Made by a program: the position numbers and the translations under genes. Below, piece by piece: positions 1 to 11,339 of a DNA stretch of 64,000 bases (positions within the stretch are counted from its first letter, which is position 1; each line of letters begins with the position of its first letter). This stretch comes from Hemileia vastatrix. Lineage: Eukaryota > Basidiomycota > Pucciniomycetes > Pucciniales > Zaghouaniaceae. Location of the stretch: assembly GCA_030280995.1 (NCBI GenBank), contig JASXTE010000008.1, positions 26,679,693-26,743,692 of the forward strand. The letters run 5' to 3'. Below the pieces are notes generated by a model, which searched no databases, was not told where the DNA came from, and saw nothing but the letters and a program-made list of their open reading frames with translations.

Positions 1-575
1 TTCTTACAACATAATATCAGAGGACTAGAAGATCTGGGTCTTTTTGATGAAAAAATAAAAGAAGGGAAATAGGGGATGTTGAATTTAGGATAAGGAGAAA
101 TAGGCTCAGTTATAAAGGGTGGAGAGATAGTATATTGTGAAGGAGAAACATCTATAACAGATTTAGATGCTTCTAATATAGTTTTAGGAGCATTAGGAGC
201 TCTAGGGATAAAAGAATAGAGCCTTGATTGAAGAGATGAAGCAGCAAGAAGAGCATATAGAGGAGGAACCAGGGATTCAGAGTCAGAATAAATGTTAAAG
301 AAGGCTGAAGGTGTAAATAGAGCAGGATTCTTGGAGGTAGTGCATTTTGGAGATGGAGTAGAAGAATAAAAGTGTGAAGCAAATCTGGTGTCTGGAACTC
401 GGAAGGAGCCATATTTGAGGCCAGAACATTTTCATTTACTTTAAAAACAGTTGAATAAGGCCCTGTTGTAGGTGTATCTTTTCAGGTTATAGCTGTAGGT
501 ACACTCTTGATGGATAAAGAAGAAGTCGTAACAGGCTTAGTCTTTAGAAGCAGTGAATTTTGAAGGAGTCATCAT
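1..575 (-). pseudogene. Antisense zinc-cluster gene of a Gypsy element (5' part, runs off window)
   Basis: I read this gene from an ATG-ATG pair at about 575 leftwards off the edge. After a decayed start (FTASKD, stop, AC...) comes a Cys-bearing stretch ending in a Lys/Cys-rich motif, then a Ser/Pro-rich tail that is open from about 417 to position 1. It aligns with the plus-strand gene at 44277, which begins FTAPKDYACKHC and has the same run CTF/CTY, YNR, C, KC. In that copy the cysteines form C-x2-C-x6-C twice. Here several Cys are lost and three stops interrupt the first third. It lies opposite to the + oriented LTR at 3213, as expected for an antisense gene upstream of a Gypsy 3' LTR. Function is unknown; a DNA-binding zinc cluster is inferred. 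Confidence 0.5.
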
Positions 576-689
576 AAAAAGTTGATAATTAGGATGGAAA
601 AGAAAACCTGGATAGGAGGATAGAAAATGGAAAAAGGGGATAGTGGCAAAATTGGGGCTCAAGGAAACCAGTAGGCAGTTGAAATAAAT

Positions 690-920
690 GGAATGTTTGG
701 TCCCCCATTACATAAAACTGGAATGAACTACATGGATTTGGTCCTTCATGACCTTAAACTGGAAATTCATCAATCTTTTCTCCACTATTGCCATAAACTG
801 GAAATAAACTTCTCTTTGGTCCACCAAGACATTAAACTGGCAATTCATTTTTTATGGAAAATTTATGTAGGGATTTTCAGGAGGGTAGTCCTCCAAGACT
901 ATAAGCTTGAAATCAATTAA
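690..920 (-). repeat. Degenerate short repeats upstream of the antisense gene
   Basis: About five degenerate copies of a motif like GGTCC-(N)-CCAAGAC-ATAAACTGG, spaced roughly 45-70 bp. On the other strand this reads CAGTTTATAGTCTTGGGGGACT, the motif repeated upstream of the homologous gene at 44277. Position and orientation relative to the gene are the same in both places, so this may be its promoter or 5' leader. Confidence 0.5.
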
Positions 921-2680
921 AATTTTGGTTCCTTAAGGTTTTTAAGAAGGAAATGTTAATCTATTTGGTTATTCAATTCAATCATTTTTAATTTATCACT
1001 GCTTAATTAGTACTCATGCTGGTACTCACTCATTTGGACAATTCAGTCATTGATGGATATGGTGCAACTAAATTTAGAAAATGAAGATGTCATAAAATGA
1101 GTTTATTATGGTTAAAAAAGATGGAGAGTTTAAATTTATTTGTGGAGATTGTTAAAAAGCTGAAAGTAAAGGTGCTATGAAAGTCTGTACATTGTGGATT
1201 CTGACAAATTCTAGGGATAATTTAAATGTTTGGAAGTTAATATGAATTTTGTGATGCAAAATAATTGAAGTTGGATAGGAGTTGGAATATCAGTGGGCCT
1301 CTTTGGTAGACTATTTAGGTAGAAGCTTGTAGGACCTTATGGAGAGAATTAAATCCGAGTATTTGGCTTAGTGGGAATCTCAAAAAGAATGGAATCAAAG
1401 TAATTGGCTAAGTGGTAGAACCACTCTCTCATGCCGTAAAAAAGTAGAGACTGGAAGAGAAGGGTGTGAAGGGATTCAAACCTTGCTCACAGTAGTGGGA
1501 TCATCACAAGGAAAACACAGTTTATTTAGACATTTTTTCAAAATATATCAAATAAAAGTCAGACAGAAAAGACATTTATCAGCACAAAGGAGTTAAAGTA
1601 TAAATTTCTTAAGAAGAGAAGAACAGTCAAAATAAATAATCTCTTTGAAATATTTCAAATTCAGTATCAAACCTTTACATTGAAATTAGTCTATTCATAA
1701 AATCTTTGTTATTATTAGCTAGAGTTTCTTGATTATAAGTCAAAAATTTATGCTTCATGTCATCACAAAAATCTAAAAAGAGATATCTATGGAATTTCAG
1801 ATAATGGTTAATATAATTAAAATGTACCCAGCCAAAGTCATTATTATTGGTGACTGCTATAGCTTAGGAGATAAGTATGAGTTGTAAGAAAATTGTCAGA
1901 GGGTTCCCTTTGGTCTAGAAGATTTAAAAGTGGTCCAATGGCAGTGAAGGGAGGAAGACTCAAGATTTCAAAAGGTAAATATTTTTTTATTGTTATAAAT
2001 TAAATACTCAATGAAAGAGGTAAAGGGTAATTATTATTATTACTTGAAAAAATTAGAAGTATGTAGATGTAAATACTAAAGTAGTACTAGTAGTAATAAA
2101 TGTGTGTTATATAAATATAATAAAATTGTAAGGTGAGAATGGAATGAAGAAAACCAGACAGAATGAGAGGCCTTTATATAGGAAGAAGAGAGAGAAACTA
2201 CTTATTCAAAAATCTATATAAATGAGTATGAGAGAAAGAGAAAATTAAAAAATTATATATTTCAAATATTAAAGTAATTCTATAAAGAATGTACCAATCT
2301 AGTGTATTTACTGTATATTTCAATTAATTTGATTTATATTAAATATTCTATAAATTTCAATTTTAATTATAATAATTTGGATTTAATATTCAGTAATAAT
2401 ATATTTATATTTCACCTCTATCCTTTCATGAGGATGTTGTCAGGGGATAAAAATATGGGAACATTCAATTTAATTATTTACTTGTTTTACTTATTATTTA
2501 ATTAGTTAAATTATTTTAAGTAAATTACAAAGTAAGTAAAATTAAATAAAATAAGGAATAAAGGCGTGGTTCTATCCCAGTAAATAATTAATTATTTTCT
2601 GGGTAAGTCTAGTAGCCTGGCTGACAAGAATTGCAGTTTGATGTGGAATTAGTAAATTAATGTTAAAGATTAAAATTAAA
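921..2680. other. No gene seen; probable Gypsy 3' internal region
   Basis: AT-rich sequence without a convincing reading frame. By position it lies between the antisense gene (1-575) and the zinc-cluster remnant next to the LTR at 3213, so it is probably the non-coding 3' part of the same retroelement. The only local signal is the tRNA-like stretch near 1400-1490. Confidence 0.4.
1400..1492 (+). other. tRNA-like A-box/B-box stretch (possible SINE or tRNA relic)
   Basis: TGGCTAAGTGG (1405-1415) resembles a pol III A box followed by a D-arm-like GTAGAACCACTCTC. GATTCAAACC (1473-1482) resembles a B box / T-loop. The spacing suits a tRNA with a long variable arm or a tRNA-derived SINE. I could not fold a clean acceptor stem, so this is a weak call. 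Confidence 0.22.
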
Positions 2681-2689
2681 GGACAAACT

Positions 2690-3060
2690 TTTAGAGCCAG
2701 GAAATAATATTTCAGAAGAACTAAATGGTGAAACTGTCATGTTAGGATTAGGATCTTGAGAAGGAGGAGGAAACTCAGGATTTTTTTTAGAAGAAGAAGC
2801 TGTTTAGCCTTTATGTTTCTGAAGAAGGAGGGCATTTTTGAAAGTCTCTTTTTGGGAATTGTTAGATTATGAAGAGCAGCTGGCCCAGTATATATTTTAG
2901 TCCTGAAAGCAATGATTGGATGTTTAAATTTTATTTTCTTTAGCCTGAAAAGATCTTAGGAAGTGCTTCCAGGGAGACCAGGGTTAGAGATCAGACAAGT
3001 AACCTGGTATTTGGCACATAGTTTAAATGGGAAAGCTAAATACTTTGTTGAAATATTAAA
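2690..3060 (-). pseudogene. Antisense zinc-cluster remnant beside 3' LTR (copy 1)
   Basis: Minus-strand reading gives FKLCAKYQVTCLISNPG, then GLPGSTS, a stop where a Cys is expected, then DLFRLKKIKFKHP. The spacing equals C-x2-C-x6-C-x12-C-x2-C-x6-C with the first Cys read as Phe, one Cys now a stop and the last two read as Phe. The adjacent copy (4376-4740) keeps CDLCRLDKIK, which resembles the first half of fungal Zn2Cys6 domains. It ends about 150 bp from a polypurine tract and LTR, on the strand opposite to the retroelement. Heavily decayed. Confidence 0.5.
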
Positions 3061-3202
3061 AATGATGTTGGTAATAAAATAAAGTTAAAAGTTTTCAGGA
3101 ATAGATTAGAGTAGTTGGAATAAATGGTTGAAGAGAGTGAAGAGAAGATGAATTTGTGTTTTATCAAATATGCAAATTTTAAAAATGGCGACATTCTTAT
3201 TT

Positions 3203-3212
3203 GGAGGAAGGA
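3203..3212 (+). other. Polypurine tract (LTR1)
   Basis: GGAGGAAGGA immediately precedes the LTR start TGTGGTAA. This is the expected plus-strand primer site of a Gypsy element in + orientation. Confidence 0.6.
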
Positions 3213-4271
3213 TGTGGTAACCTAAAGATTAGTATGGTACAGAGTTTTATTGAAAAAGGATTATGGGAGAATATATTAAAAATTGGAAAGGACAATTAAA
3301 TTTTATATTATTTTTATTATGAAAAGAAATGATGGTATATTGAAAAAATAGTCAATTAACCAAGTTGGGGAAAAAATAATTTGTTAAACGTCAAGAAATT
3401 TAAGTAAAGGTCTAAGAAGCATGGAGATGAAGAATAGGAGACTTAAGAATCTTTAAAAAAATTATATTTTTAATAATTTTATAAAGTATAGCTAATTATT
3501 TTAGATTTTTAATAAATTACTTAAATTTAATGATCTTAAGTTCAGTGATTAGGGTTTGGAAGATTACAAATGTTTATTAAGAGGGTTCTTAGATGTGGCC
3601 CTATCATCTGTGATTTTTGTAGATTTTTTAAAAGTGTTTTAAGGCTCTAATTGAGTCTGGAAGTACGGAAAAGCTCTGTACAAACTCTGGTGATCTCCAG
3701 ACAAGCTCTGGGATGCTCTGGCTAGGGAAAGTAGGGCATGTGAAATACTATGCATAAAAATCCTTTAGACTCAAAAATAAAGGATAATACATCATACATC
3801 TTAGCAATAACAGCACATATTCATAACTAACATCATTATTTTACATAACATTTTAAAAAATTGTAATACACTTATAAATTTAACACTTTATATAACACTT
3901 TATAAATTTTATATATACTCTCATAAATATATACTTGTGGGGTATTATTATAAAGGTCTCAACTCCAGGGACTCAGATTTAAACTATGTTGAAAAAAATA
4001 AAACAATATAAAAATATAAAAATTTCAATCATTTAAATAAATTTTCTAGTACAACATTATTGTTGTATTTCTTCACCTAAAATAAAGAAGATTGATTTTA
4101 CATCTCAATACAATTATTTTCAAATGGTCAACTTGTCTTTTTTATCAAGTAGACTTTTTAGCTTAGTTAATTGTGAACTCATATTTTACTTAAAGGGACA
4201 GGGTTTTCTTCAGTTTATCTAACTCCCTTGGATTCTGCTTACAGAAAGGTGACTTTAAGAGTCTTTCTATA
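3213..4271 (+). repeat. Gypsy LTR, family 1 (LTR1)
   Basis: Starts TGTGGTAACCTAAAG and ends in ...AAGAGTCTTTCTATA (canonical ...TTTCTACA). Inside it shares landmarks with the other family-1 LTRs: CTCTGGATGCTCTGG-like repeats followed by GGAAAGTAGGGCATGTGA, a run of AT-rich sequence, GGTATTATTATAAAGG, ACTTAAAGGGACAGGG and CCAACTCCCTTGGATTCTGC-like sequence. It serves as 3' LTR of the element to its left and as 5' LTR of the deleted copy to its right. About 1060 bp. Confidence 0.8.
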
Positions 4272-4375
4272 TTGGCCAAAATCATCATTATTGATAATTT
4301 CAAAAGATTAGGAGAAAATTTGTAAGTTGGAAGAGAATTGTAGTTGGATATAGAATTAGTAGATGAATTTAAAAA

Positions 4376-4740
4376 TTAAAATAAAGGACTAACTGTTAGA
4401 GTCAGGAAATAATTTTTCAGAAAAACTGAATGGAGAAGCTGTAATGATGGGATTAGGATCTTGAGAAGGAGGAGAAATCTCAGGATTTGATTTTTTAGAA
4501 GAAGAAGCTTTTTTGGCCTTTGTGTCTCTGAAGAAGGTGGGTATTTTTGATAGTCTCTTTTTGGAAATTGTTGGATCAGTAAGGGAAGCTGGCCCAGTAT
4601 TAATGATAGTCCTGGATGGAATGATTGGATGTTTAAATTTGATTTTATCAAGCCTGCAAAGATCACAGGCAGTTCTTCCAGGAAGACCATGGTTAGAGAT
4701 TAGACAAGGAGCCCAGTATTTGGTGAAAATTTAACAAGGG
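4376..4740 (-). pseudogene. Antisense zinc-cluster remnant beside 3' LTR (copy 2)
   Basis: The minus-strand frame is open for about 110 codons: IFTKYWAPCLISNHGLPG, RTACDLCRLDKIKFKHP, then a Lys/Ser/Pro-rich tail containing KKASSSKKSNPEISPPSQDP, ending in a stop near 4397. Cys spacing is (F)-x6-C-x12-C-x2-C-x6-(F), i.e. the double C-x2-C-x6-C module with the outer Cys changed to Phe. ACDLCRLDKIK strongly resembles the basic half of Zn2Cys6 fungal regulators. It is parallel to copy 1 and also lies directly upstream of a polypurine tract and LTR, antisense to the retroelement. Confidence 0.55.
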
Positions 4741-4900
4741 AAATCTTGATTTTTTCAAGAAACTTTTGTAGTGATGTTGGTAAAGTTGAAGTGAGATTGG
4801 TTCTCAGCAGTGGTTGGAGTAGATGGTTGAAGAGTTTGAAGAGAAGATGAATATGAGTTAAATCAAATATGCAAAATTAAGAATGGGGACATTTTTCATT

Positions 4901-4910
4901 AGAGGGAGGA
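4901..4910 (+). other. Polypurine tract (LTR2)
   Basis: AGAGGGAGGA directly abuts the LTR start TGTGGCAGTC and mirrors the tract before LTR1. Confidence 0.6.
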
Positions 4911-5680
4911 TGTGGCAGTCTAAAGATTAGTACTGCACTAAGATTTATTAAAGTTAGATATTGAGAGATTGTTATAAATATTGGGAAAAGATAATTTAAT
5001 TTTAATAGAAAGGGTATTAAAAGTGGTTTAAAAGGGATAATTTTACAAGTCAATATCAAACAATTATTTAACAGTCAAAAAATGTAAGGATATGCTTAAA
5101 AGTTCATGGAAATGAAATTCAGGGGTCTAAAGAACCTTTGGGAATTTTTAGGGAATTTTTATTAATTTCCTTCTATGTTAAAAAATTTATAAAGTATTTT
5201 TGATTTTTTTTGAAATAGAGGAGAAGTAGATCTATCATCTGTAATATTTCTAGACTTTTTACTAAAGTTTTAAGGCTCTAATTTAGTTTGGGAGTCAGTA
5301 CAAGCTCCAGAACACTCATGACCAGCTCTGTACAAACTCTTGGATACTCTGCACAAGCTCTAGGATTCTCTGCACAAGCTCTAGGATTCTCTGCACAAGC
5401 TCTAGGATTCTCTGGAAAGGGGAAATATGGCACATTACCTAACTATCCATATAAATCTGTAAAATCAAAATAAGATTAGATATCATACCACATCAGAGAT
5501 CTTAACTACATAAAACAACATACAATTTAAAAAATAAAAACAAATAACAAATAATAACATTTAAAATTTGTAATACCCTTATAAAATAACACTTTTATAT
5601 AACACTTCATAAACATTATTAGATATCACATCAACATATACTTATAGGGTATCATTCTAAAAGTCCCAACTTTTCAGGCT
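4911..5680 (+). repeat. Gypsy LTR, family 1, 3'-truncated (LTR2)
   Basis: Begins TGTGGCAGTCTAAAG and follows LTR1 until ...GGGTATCATTCTAAAAG (about 5665), after which similarity stops. Contains a small tandem expansion at about 5340-5410: three near-perfect copies of a 24-bp unit starting CTCTGCACAAGCTCTAGGATT. Confidence 0.7.
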
Positions 5681-6915
5681 GAGGTCAAGTACAAAGTAGT
5701 GAACTAGCTTGAATTTTCAGTTGTCTAGAAGATTTAAATGGTCCTATATGAATACTGTAGTAAAAATCCAACAAATAGTAAAATATAATCAAAAATAAAG
5801 GTCACAGTAATAAAATTCTCACTATTCTTATATGTGGCCTACAATCTTTTTAGTTGGTAGAAAAATAGATTTAATAATTCAGATACTATTCAAAAGTCTT
5901 ATAAAAGTACTAATTGAGATTTATTGTAATTTATTTGGTAATATTGGTTAAATTGTAATGATAAGGAATGAAGAAATACAACCAAAACCCTCCTCCTTTT
6001 ATACACAATGAGTTCCCCAATGATTCCCTTGATGTACCACCCAATACACAGTTAATGACTCCTCTAAACAACTAATAGACATGCCCATCAACATTCATAG
6101 TAATCCATGACATAATTAGAAGAGTAACAACTTTCAAAATCCTGTATTAATAAGGAAAATCCATCAAAATTAAGAAATAAGATAAAAAGAGAATATATGC
6201 GTAATAAACAATAATATAAAAGTATCAGGGGAATTTTTAAGGCTAATAATAGCTTAATAATAAGGGAGATTCACTGTAGAAATAATGGAGCTAATCCTGA
6301 CATTATACTTCGTGAAATTCCCATTCAAAAATACCCAATATTAACTGAGAAACCACCCAAAAACTCAAAAAAGAGTGTGAGATGTGGGGTAACTACATGC
6401 AGTCCTTGGAAGGCGCTTGCACAGGTAAATCCTTGACTTAATTCAGGTGATTTTAAGTGTGGTGATGAAATAAGATGCCAAGAGTAAGGTTATTAATGAA
6501 ATTAGTGCATATAAACAAGGTCAATGCATTATTAATTAAGCTAGGACACTAAATAAGCGCCTGTCACCTATTTTGGTGTGTTTCCCTACAGTGGGCGTAG
6601 AATGTGGGGTAATTATAGTGCAAAAAAGCTAACTTTGCTAAAAATGAAGCTATTCACACAGGAGAAAAGCAGGCAGTATGTGGCAAGTACACAGAAGCCA
6701 TTTCTGGCATAAAAAACACCAAATTTGAAAAGTGTTATTTTTATGCATTTAAATAGCCAAATAAATAGTCCTAAATGAGAAAAATTGATCAGTGAAAGTG
6801 CAATTTTTATATTCTCAAATTTATGGCACATATAGTCAACTTTTAAGTGAAATAAAGCACATTTCTTGTTTTTTGCATAAAACAGTGAAAATAACAGCTT
6901 TAAGTGTACTTAAAA
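5681..6915. other. No feature recognised
   Basis: AT-rich sequence between the truncated LTR2 and the Harbinger-like transposon. Short reading frames only, none with a recognisable motif. Confidence 0.4.
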
Positions 6916-6918
6916 ATT

Positions 6919-7060
6919 AGGGGGTGTCAGTTCTGGCAAATCCGCACTTAAATTAAGTGCGGATTTCAAACCAAATCAGCACTTACAAATCAGCACTTAA
7001 ATTTTGCAAAAAAGTCACTTATTTCAAAAAAGGGTGTCAGTTATGACCTCAAATCAGCAC
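6919..7060 (+). repeat. H1 left terminal and subterminal repeats
   Basis: After the terminal inverted repeat there are repeated copies of AAATCCGCACTTA or AAATCAGCACTTA in both orientations, including the palindrome CGCACTTAAATTAAGTGCG, plus a second GGGTGTCAG at about 7031. These are likely transposase or Myb-like protein binding sites. Confidence 0.7.
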
Positions 7061-7289
7061 TTTTTTCCAGTTTTTTTTCACAACCACATTTTGGCCACAA
7101 AACATCCCTTCCTTTCTTACCCCATCCCTGTCACATGTGACACACTGACCTTCCTCGCTACCTACCCATCAATCCTCGGCACACACCCCTTCCTGACATT
7201 TTCAATATTTTGACCAGGCATGTTTACATTCTTTTTTACTTATTTCTTCTACTTTTTAATCTTTTTTCTTGTTATGTGCCAGTTTCATA

Positions 7290-8602
7290 ATGCCTCCCAG
7301 ACATTCCAAATCTCAAAAGGTAACTCAAAAATCTGCTTCGTCACAAAAGTCTCCTCGTAAAGCAAGCCCTACACCTGAAAAATCAAAGGCAGGTTCAGGT
7401 CAGCTTAAAAAGGATGATTATCTCATCATAATCAACTTCCTTAAAATAAAATCAAATTTTGAAGCATGTTTTGGATGTGAAAAGTCCACTCGTATTGGAC
7501 GTCCACCTTCTTCAAAGGTTAATGGCTACTTGTTGATGGCCAATGAAGTAAGGAAGAAAACAAGGGGGAGAATTGATATCAATCCTAAACAAATGAAGGA
7601 GAGATTTAAGAGTTACCATTCAAAATATAAAAAGACTCATCATGCTGTAAATGAAACTGGCTTTGGTATTGACGATGATGATTTGGAGATTGGAATTACT
7701 ACTGTTTCCGAAAAGCTCAATGTCATGTGTCCTTTCTATGAGGAAATGGATAATCTTTTTGGCACCCGAGTTGATGTAAACCCTTGGTTTCTACACGATA
7801 CTACTAAGCATATACCTTCTGGATCCAAACCTTCCTATAATCCTCCCAACACACCTTTAATTGAAGAAGATCAATCCCCTCCACCTTCTAACCATAGTTC
7901 AGCTGAAGATGATCCCAACTATCAAGCAGAACAATTATATCGCAGAAGATCTGAATCCTCAGAGGCCCAAAATTTAAATGTATGTTTACTTTTTGTTTTT
8001 TCTTCAATTCTTCTCTGAATTTCTCTTTCTTTCTAGTCTCCTCCTACTCAAACTCAATCTCCATTAAATTATCTCAATTCTGGAAATGTGAATACCTCTT
8101 TAGAAGCTGCTTTAGAAGAACTTCCTGAAGCCTCTTGTTCAAACTCCAAACTAAAGCGTCGAGCCTCAACTTCAATGAACTTGAACCATCTATTAAAACG
8201 TGGTAATACTTCAACAAGCTCATTTGGCTCCCTTTAGGATTATTTTGAAAAAAAAGATATAAGTAAGTTTTGTTTACTATATATCTTAATCATTAACTCA
8301 TTTATTTATTTATTTCAATTTAATTTTCTCAGCAAAATCAACTATTGCAAATAATGCCCTTGACTTTGAGAAGATGAAGTTTGATCATATGCTAAGGAAA
8401 GATCAGCAAGCCTTAGATTTGGAAGAAAAAAATTTGAGGTAGAGCAGATGGAAAGAGTAAATGACCGTCAATTTCAAAGAGAAATGGCTACTTGTGAATT
8501 GGAAAAACAAGAGAGTTTTAAAAAAAAGATTTCATTATGGAATGTGTTAAAAATGGCCAATCTTATGAGGACATTAAAAAATTACTTGACCTTTTCAATT
8601 GA
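7290..8602 (+). pseudogene. Harbinger-associated Myb/trihelix-like DNA-binding protein, broken
   Basis: Starts MPPRHSKSQKVTQKS. After a Lys/Ser-rich leader comes the DNA-binding-like domain: LKKDDYLIIINFL, then GRPPSSKVNGYLLMANEV and INPKQMKERFKSYHSKYKK, ending in SEKLNVMCPFYEEMDNLFG. I infer introns at 7980-8036 and 8263-8332, both GT-AG. Exon 2 carries an in-frame TAG (SFGSL*DYF, where the H2 copy reads SLASLDDYF). Exon 3 has frameshifts at the A-runs near 8430 and 8525 before the conserved C-terminus YEDIKKLLDLFN. Proteins of this kind help Harbinger transposases enter the nucleus or bind DNA in other systems. The gene is a pseudogene although the partner transposase is intact. Confidence 0.75.
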
Positions 8603-8771
8603 TAATTTGTTTTTCTAGTTAATTTAATTTTGTTTGATTTCTTTTTGGTAATATTTTCTTATATGCTGACTTATAAAAGGAAAAGAATATAGTACGTTAT
8701 TTTTGACAAAAATTTGAATGTATAATAAAAATTTTCTATCTTTACTTTCTAGTCAATAAGTTTGCTTATCT

Positions 8772-8950
8772 AAATTTTTCTAAGTCATCAATTTCACATG
8801 TCAGATTTAAAAAATTGGCAATGCCCTCCCCTGCATTTTATTGAAACAAGGGGTGGGTACCACCAAATTTTTCTAAGTCATCAATTTCACATGTCAGATT
8901 TAAAAAATTGGCAATACCCTCCCCTGCATTTTATTGAAGTAAAGGGTGAA
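8772..8950 (+). repeat. 93-bp tandem duplication inside H1
   Basis: Two head-to-tail units (about 8772 and 8865) each contain AAATTTTTCTAAGTCATCA, then TTGGCAATRCCCTCCCCTGC and ATTTTATTGAA. The same duplicated block, inverted, is in H2 at 37330-37462, so it is an intrinsic part of the transposon 3' of the Myb-like gene. Confidence 0.75.
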
Positions 8951-8955
8951 ATTCA

Positions 8956-9479
8956 TCAAAATTTAATATAATTACATAAATTAATTAATATATAAATAAG
9001 ATATGTCAAGTATACTACTTTTAAAGTAATGACAATTCCTTAAGCCAAAATGCAGATCAAGTCTAGAAACTAGGTTTGGGACTAAGGCTGGAGAGAGGGG
9101 TGAGGAAGGGTGTATGGGGTAGCGAAAAGGTTGGGAAAGAGTTGGAAGGGAAGATTAAGGGTTCCGAGGCATTTTAAATGAAGAAAAGGGTCTGGGAGAG
9201 GTTGAGAGGGGTGAAATGGGGATCAAAAGAGGATGGCATACAATGGGGCTGGGAGGATAGCGAAAGGCATGGGAAGGGAAGACAAGCATGTGTTGATAGA
9301 ATTGAAAGGGATGGAGATTGGTGCAAACAGAGTGTGAAAATAGGAGGATGAACTCTGTTCTTCGGGCAAAGAACAGAGTTCACTTCCATAAAATATTAGC
9401 TGAAACATAGTTTTCAATTCTGTAAAAACAGCTGTAAGTAATAGAAAAAGTCACTGTTTTTTTTATATGTAATCTGAAA
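8956..9479. other. H1 internal non-coding region
   Basis: 8956-9090 matches H2 (about 37170-37320, inverted). From there to about 9400 the plus strand is strongly purine-rich (GGGAAGG, GGAGAGAGGGG), with no convincing gene. In H2 the equivalent interval holds the oxygenase gene and hairpin array, so H1 may be an internal deletion derivative. Confidence 0.45.
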
Positions 9480-9780
9480 TTTTTTAATAAAATTATTGTA
9501 TTTAAGAATTGCAATATTGTCAATCAATTTTTATTGATCAAATTAATTTAATAAAGTATTATTTTAATAAGCTGTTTCAAAAAATACTTTGCATTGAGTA
9601 GACTCATGGAATGATTTTTTCTGGCTTCCATTCAGTTATCCTCACACTTTCACTATGTTTTCAATATAGATCCATTGTTATTTGTGTGATGCTTCAAGTG
9701 AAAGTTCAGTATTACTTCAGTCTGAGTTCCATCTGATTTCCATCTGACTTCAAGTTGCGGACTTGCTAGCAAGTCCTCCC
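9480..9780. repeat. Dispersed repeat with 18-bp palindrome
   Basis: About 300 bp that recurs inverted at 42740-43050. Shared landmarks include ATGGAATGATTTTTTCTGGC, the stretch TATCCTCACACTTTCACTATG, and CAAGTGAAAGTTCAGTATTA. One edge has the perfect palindrome GGACTTGCTAGCAAGTCC (9759-9776). No coding potential; it may be a MITE or a solo terminal fragment. Its absence from H2 at the matching place shows it inserted into H1. Confidence 0.6.
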
Positions 9781-9964
9781 CCTATATTGCGTGGTGTTTG
9801 CTGAAAATATGCGATTTCATGTTGAGTTGATGAAAGAAAACACAGAGAGAAAAAAAATAAGACTTTAACAGCAAATTCAAAAACCAAAAAAATATGCAAA
9901 AAAATTTACCATTCTCAGTGAATAATACAAGCAAATTGATAATTTGAAGAGAAAGAGAAAAAAA

Positions 9965-11224
9965 TTAAAATTGCGTTGAAAAATGTTGGAGTGTTATTGG
10001 AAGGATTTTCGCCCTTATACTAGTTGATTGAGAAATAGAAGTGTTGGATATAGTCGGAGGTGAATCAACTTGTTCATCTTCATACAGCTCTAACCATTGA
10101 TCTTTGAGGTCAGCAAGTAGGTTATGAAGTATAGTGCAACACAGAATCCAGTTGATCACCGCCTCCATTTCAGATTTATTTCTAAGAGGACTTCTTAATT
10201 CCCTTAAACTAGAAAAACGGCCTTTCAAGATTCCAGTAGAATGTTCAATACGGACTCTTGACTTTGCCAAATGATTGTTGAATTTGGCATTTTGACTGTC
10301 TTCTGAAGCTGCTCCCCGAAAAGCAGGAAGTACATACTTTCCATTCACATAAGCAGAATCTGCAAGAAGATACTGATTTTCATCAAAGAATTTTTCAGGT
10401 TCATTTGAAATATGCATTCTTTGGAAGACGTAGGAGTCATGACATGAGCCAGGATAGCCAGCGAAGAATGATATAAATTTTTTGTTTACGTCACATATAA
10501 GCTGAACGTTAATTGAATATCTATAAAGAAGATATATTTGTTTGTGTTAGTTTCAAGGAGGATGAAAGGAGTTAAAAATAATCTACCTCTTTTTACGGTC
10601 AAAGTAATTGTTTCCACCTTGAGCAGGTTTCTGGCTCAAAGGAATAGTAGTACCATCAACAAAACCAATACATCCTGGAAAGCCCTCTGCTTGCATAACC
10701 TGAGATGATTCAAGTCGCTCTTCTTTTGTTGGCCAGGTGAGAAGTTGAGATTCCAAGGAGTTGATGGCAGTGATACATCGTTTGGTATAAGTGTTAACTG
10801 AACCATACCCTAAATCAAAGACATTTTCTAAATGTTTCAAAGCGGCTCCATTACCATTTGAACCCAAACGACATAGTGTGATGGCCAATTGAATTGAAGG
10901 ATGTCGTTTTTCTTTTTGAGAATTATTGTGAAATATGGGATGATCCTGAATAAGCTCAAGCAATTTAAGGAAACATTCCTGAGAAGTCCTGAACAGCTGT
11001 CTAAAACTGGGTGTAGATAGGTTAAGAAGTGTTTGGATGGTGTACTTGGGGGTATGAAGTACTTGAGGCTTTCTGGGAAGAAGGTAACGTTTCCTGGCCA
11101 TTTTTGATAAAACGACAAAATCTTCTTCTAGATCAGAATCGGAATCAGAGTCCAAGAGCAGTTCAAGCGCCATGAAAGTCATTGCTTTATGTAATTTATC
11201 ACGATTTGAAAGTGAGGAAGGCAT
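9965..11224 (-). CDS. PIF/Harbinger-like DDE transposase, intact
   Basis: Two exons: 11224-10587 and 10520-9965, split by a 66-nt GT-AG intron. Splicing joins KKR to YSINVQLICDVNKKF in frame and gives a 397-residue protein without stops. After an acidic N-terminus (LLLDSDSDSDLEEDF) comes a helix-turn-helix-like region (LGSNGNGAALKHLENVFDLG). The DDE_4-type catalytic core follows: FVDGTTIPL with the first Asp, CHDSYVF, LLADSAYV with the second Asp, and RIEHSTGILKGRF with the Glu, then ILHNLLAD. It would cut and join element ends at the terminal inverted repeats. The start is the first ATG and the H2 homologue begins at the same place. This is the best-preserved gene in the window. Confidence 0.92.
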
Positions 11225-11339
11225 GACTCTTATATGATATGATATTAAGATGTAAGTGATGTACGATGTTTTGAGTTATGAAGTGTTATGCTGCGGAGTG
11301 CTGCGTATGAATGGGATGATGCTGACAAATCAGTGAAAT

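Larger units (their letters stand above)
3213..5680 (+). mobile_element. Internally deleted Gypsy copy (LTR1 - antisense remnant - truncated LTR2)
   Basis: Order in + orientation: LTR1, TTGG primer-site remnant at 4272, about 100 bp of leader, antisense zinc-cluster remnant, polypurine tract, LTR2. Gag and pol are missing altogether, so this is a non-autonomous deletion product. LTR2 breaks off near 5680. LTR1 is shared with the 3' end of another copy on its left, giving a tandem X-LTR-X-LTR arrangement typical of recombination between LTR elements. Confidence 0.55.

Noticed and set aside
9174..9417. Minus-strand open frames in the purine-rich part of H1
   Set aside because: Low-complexity pyrimidine-rich coding with no homologue in H2; probably chance.
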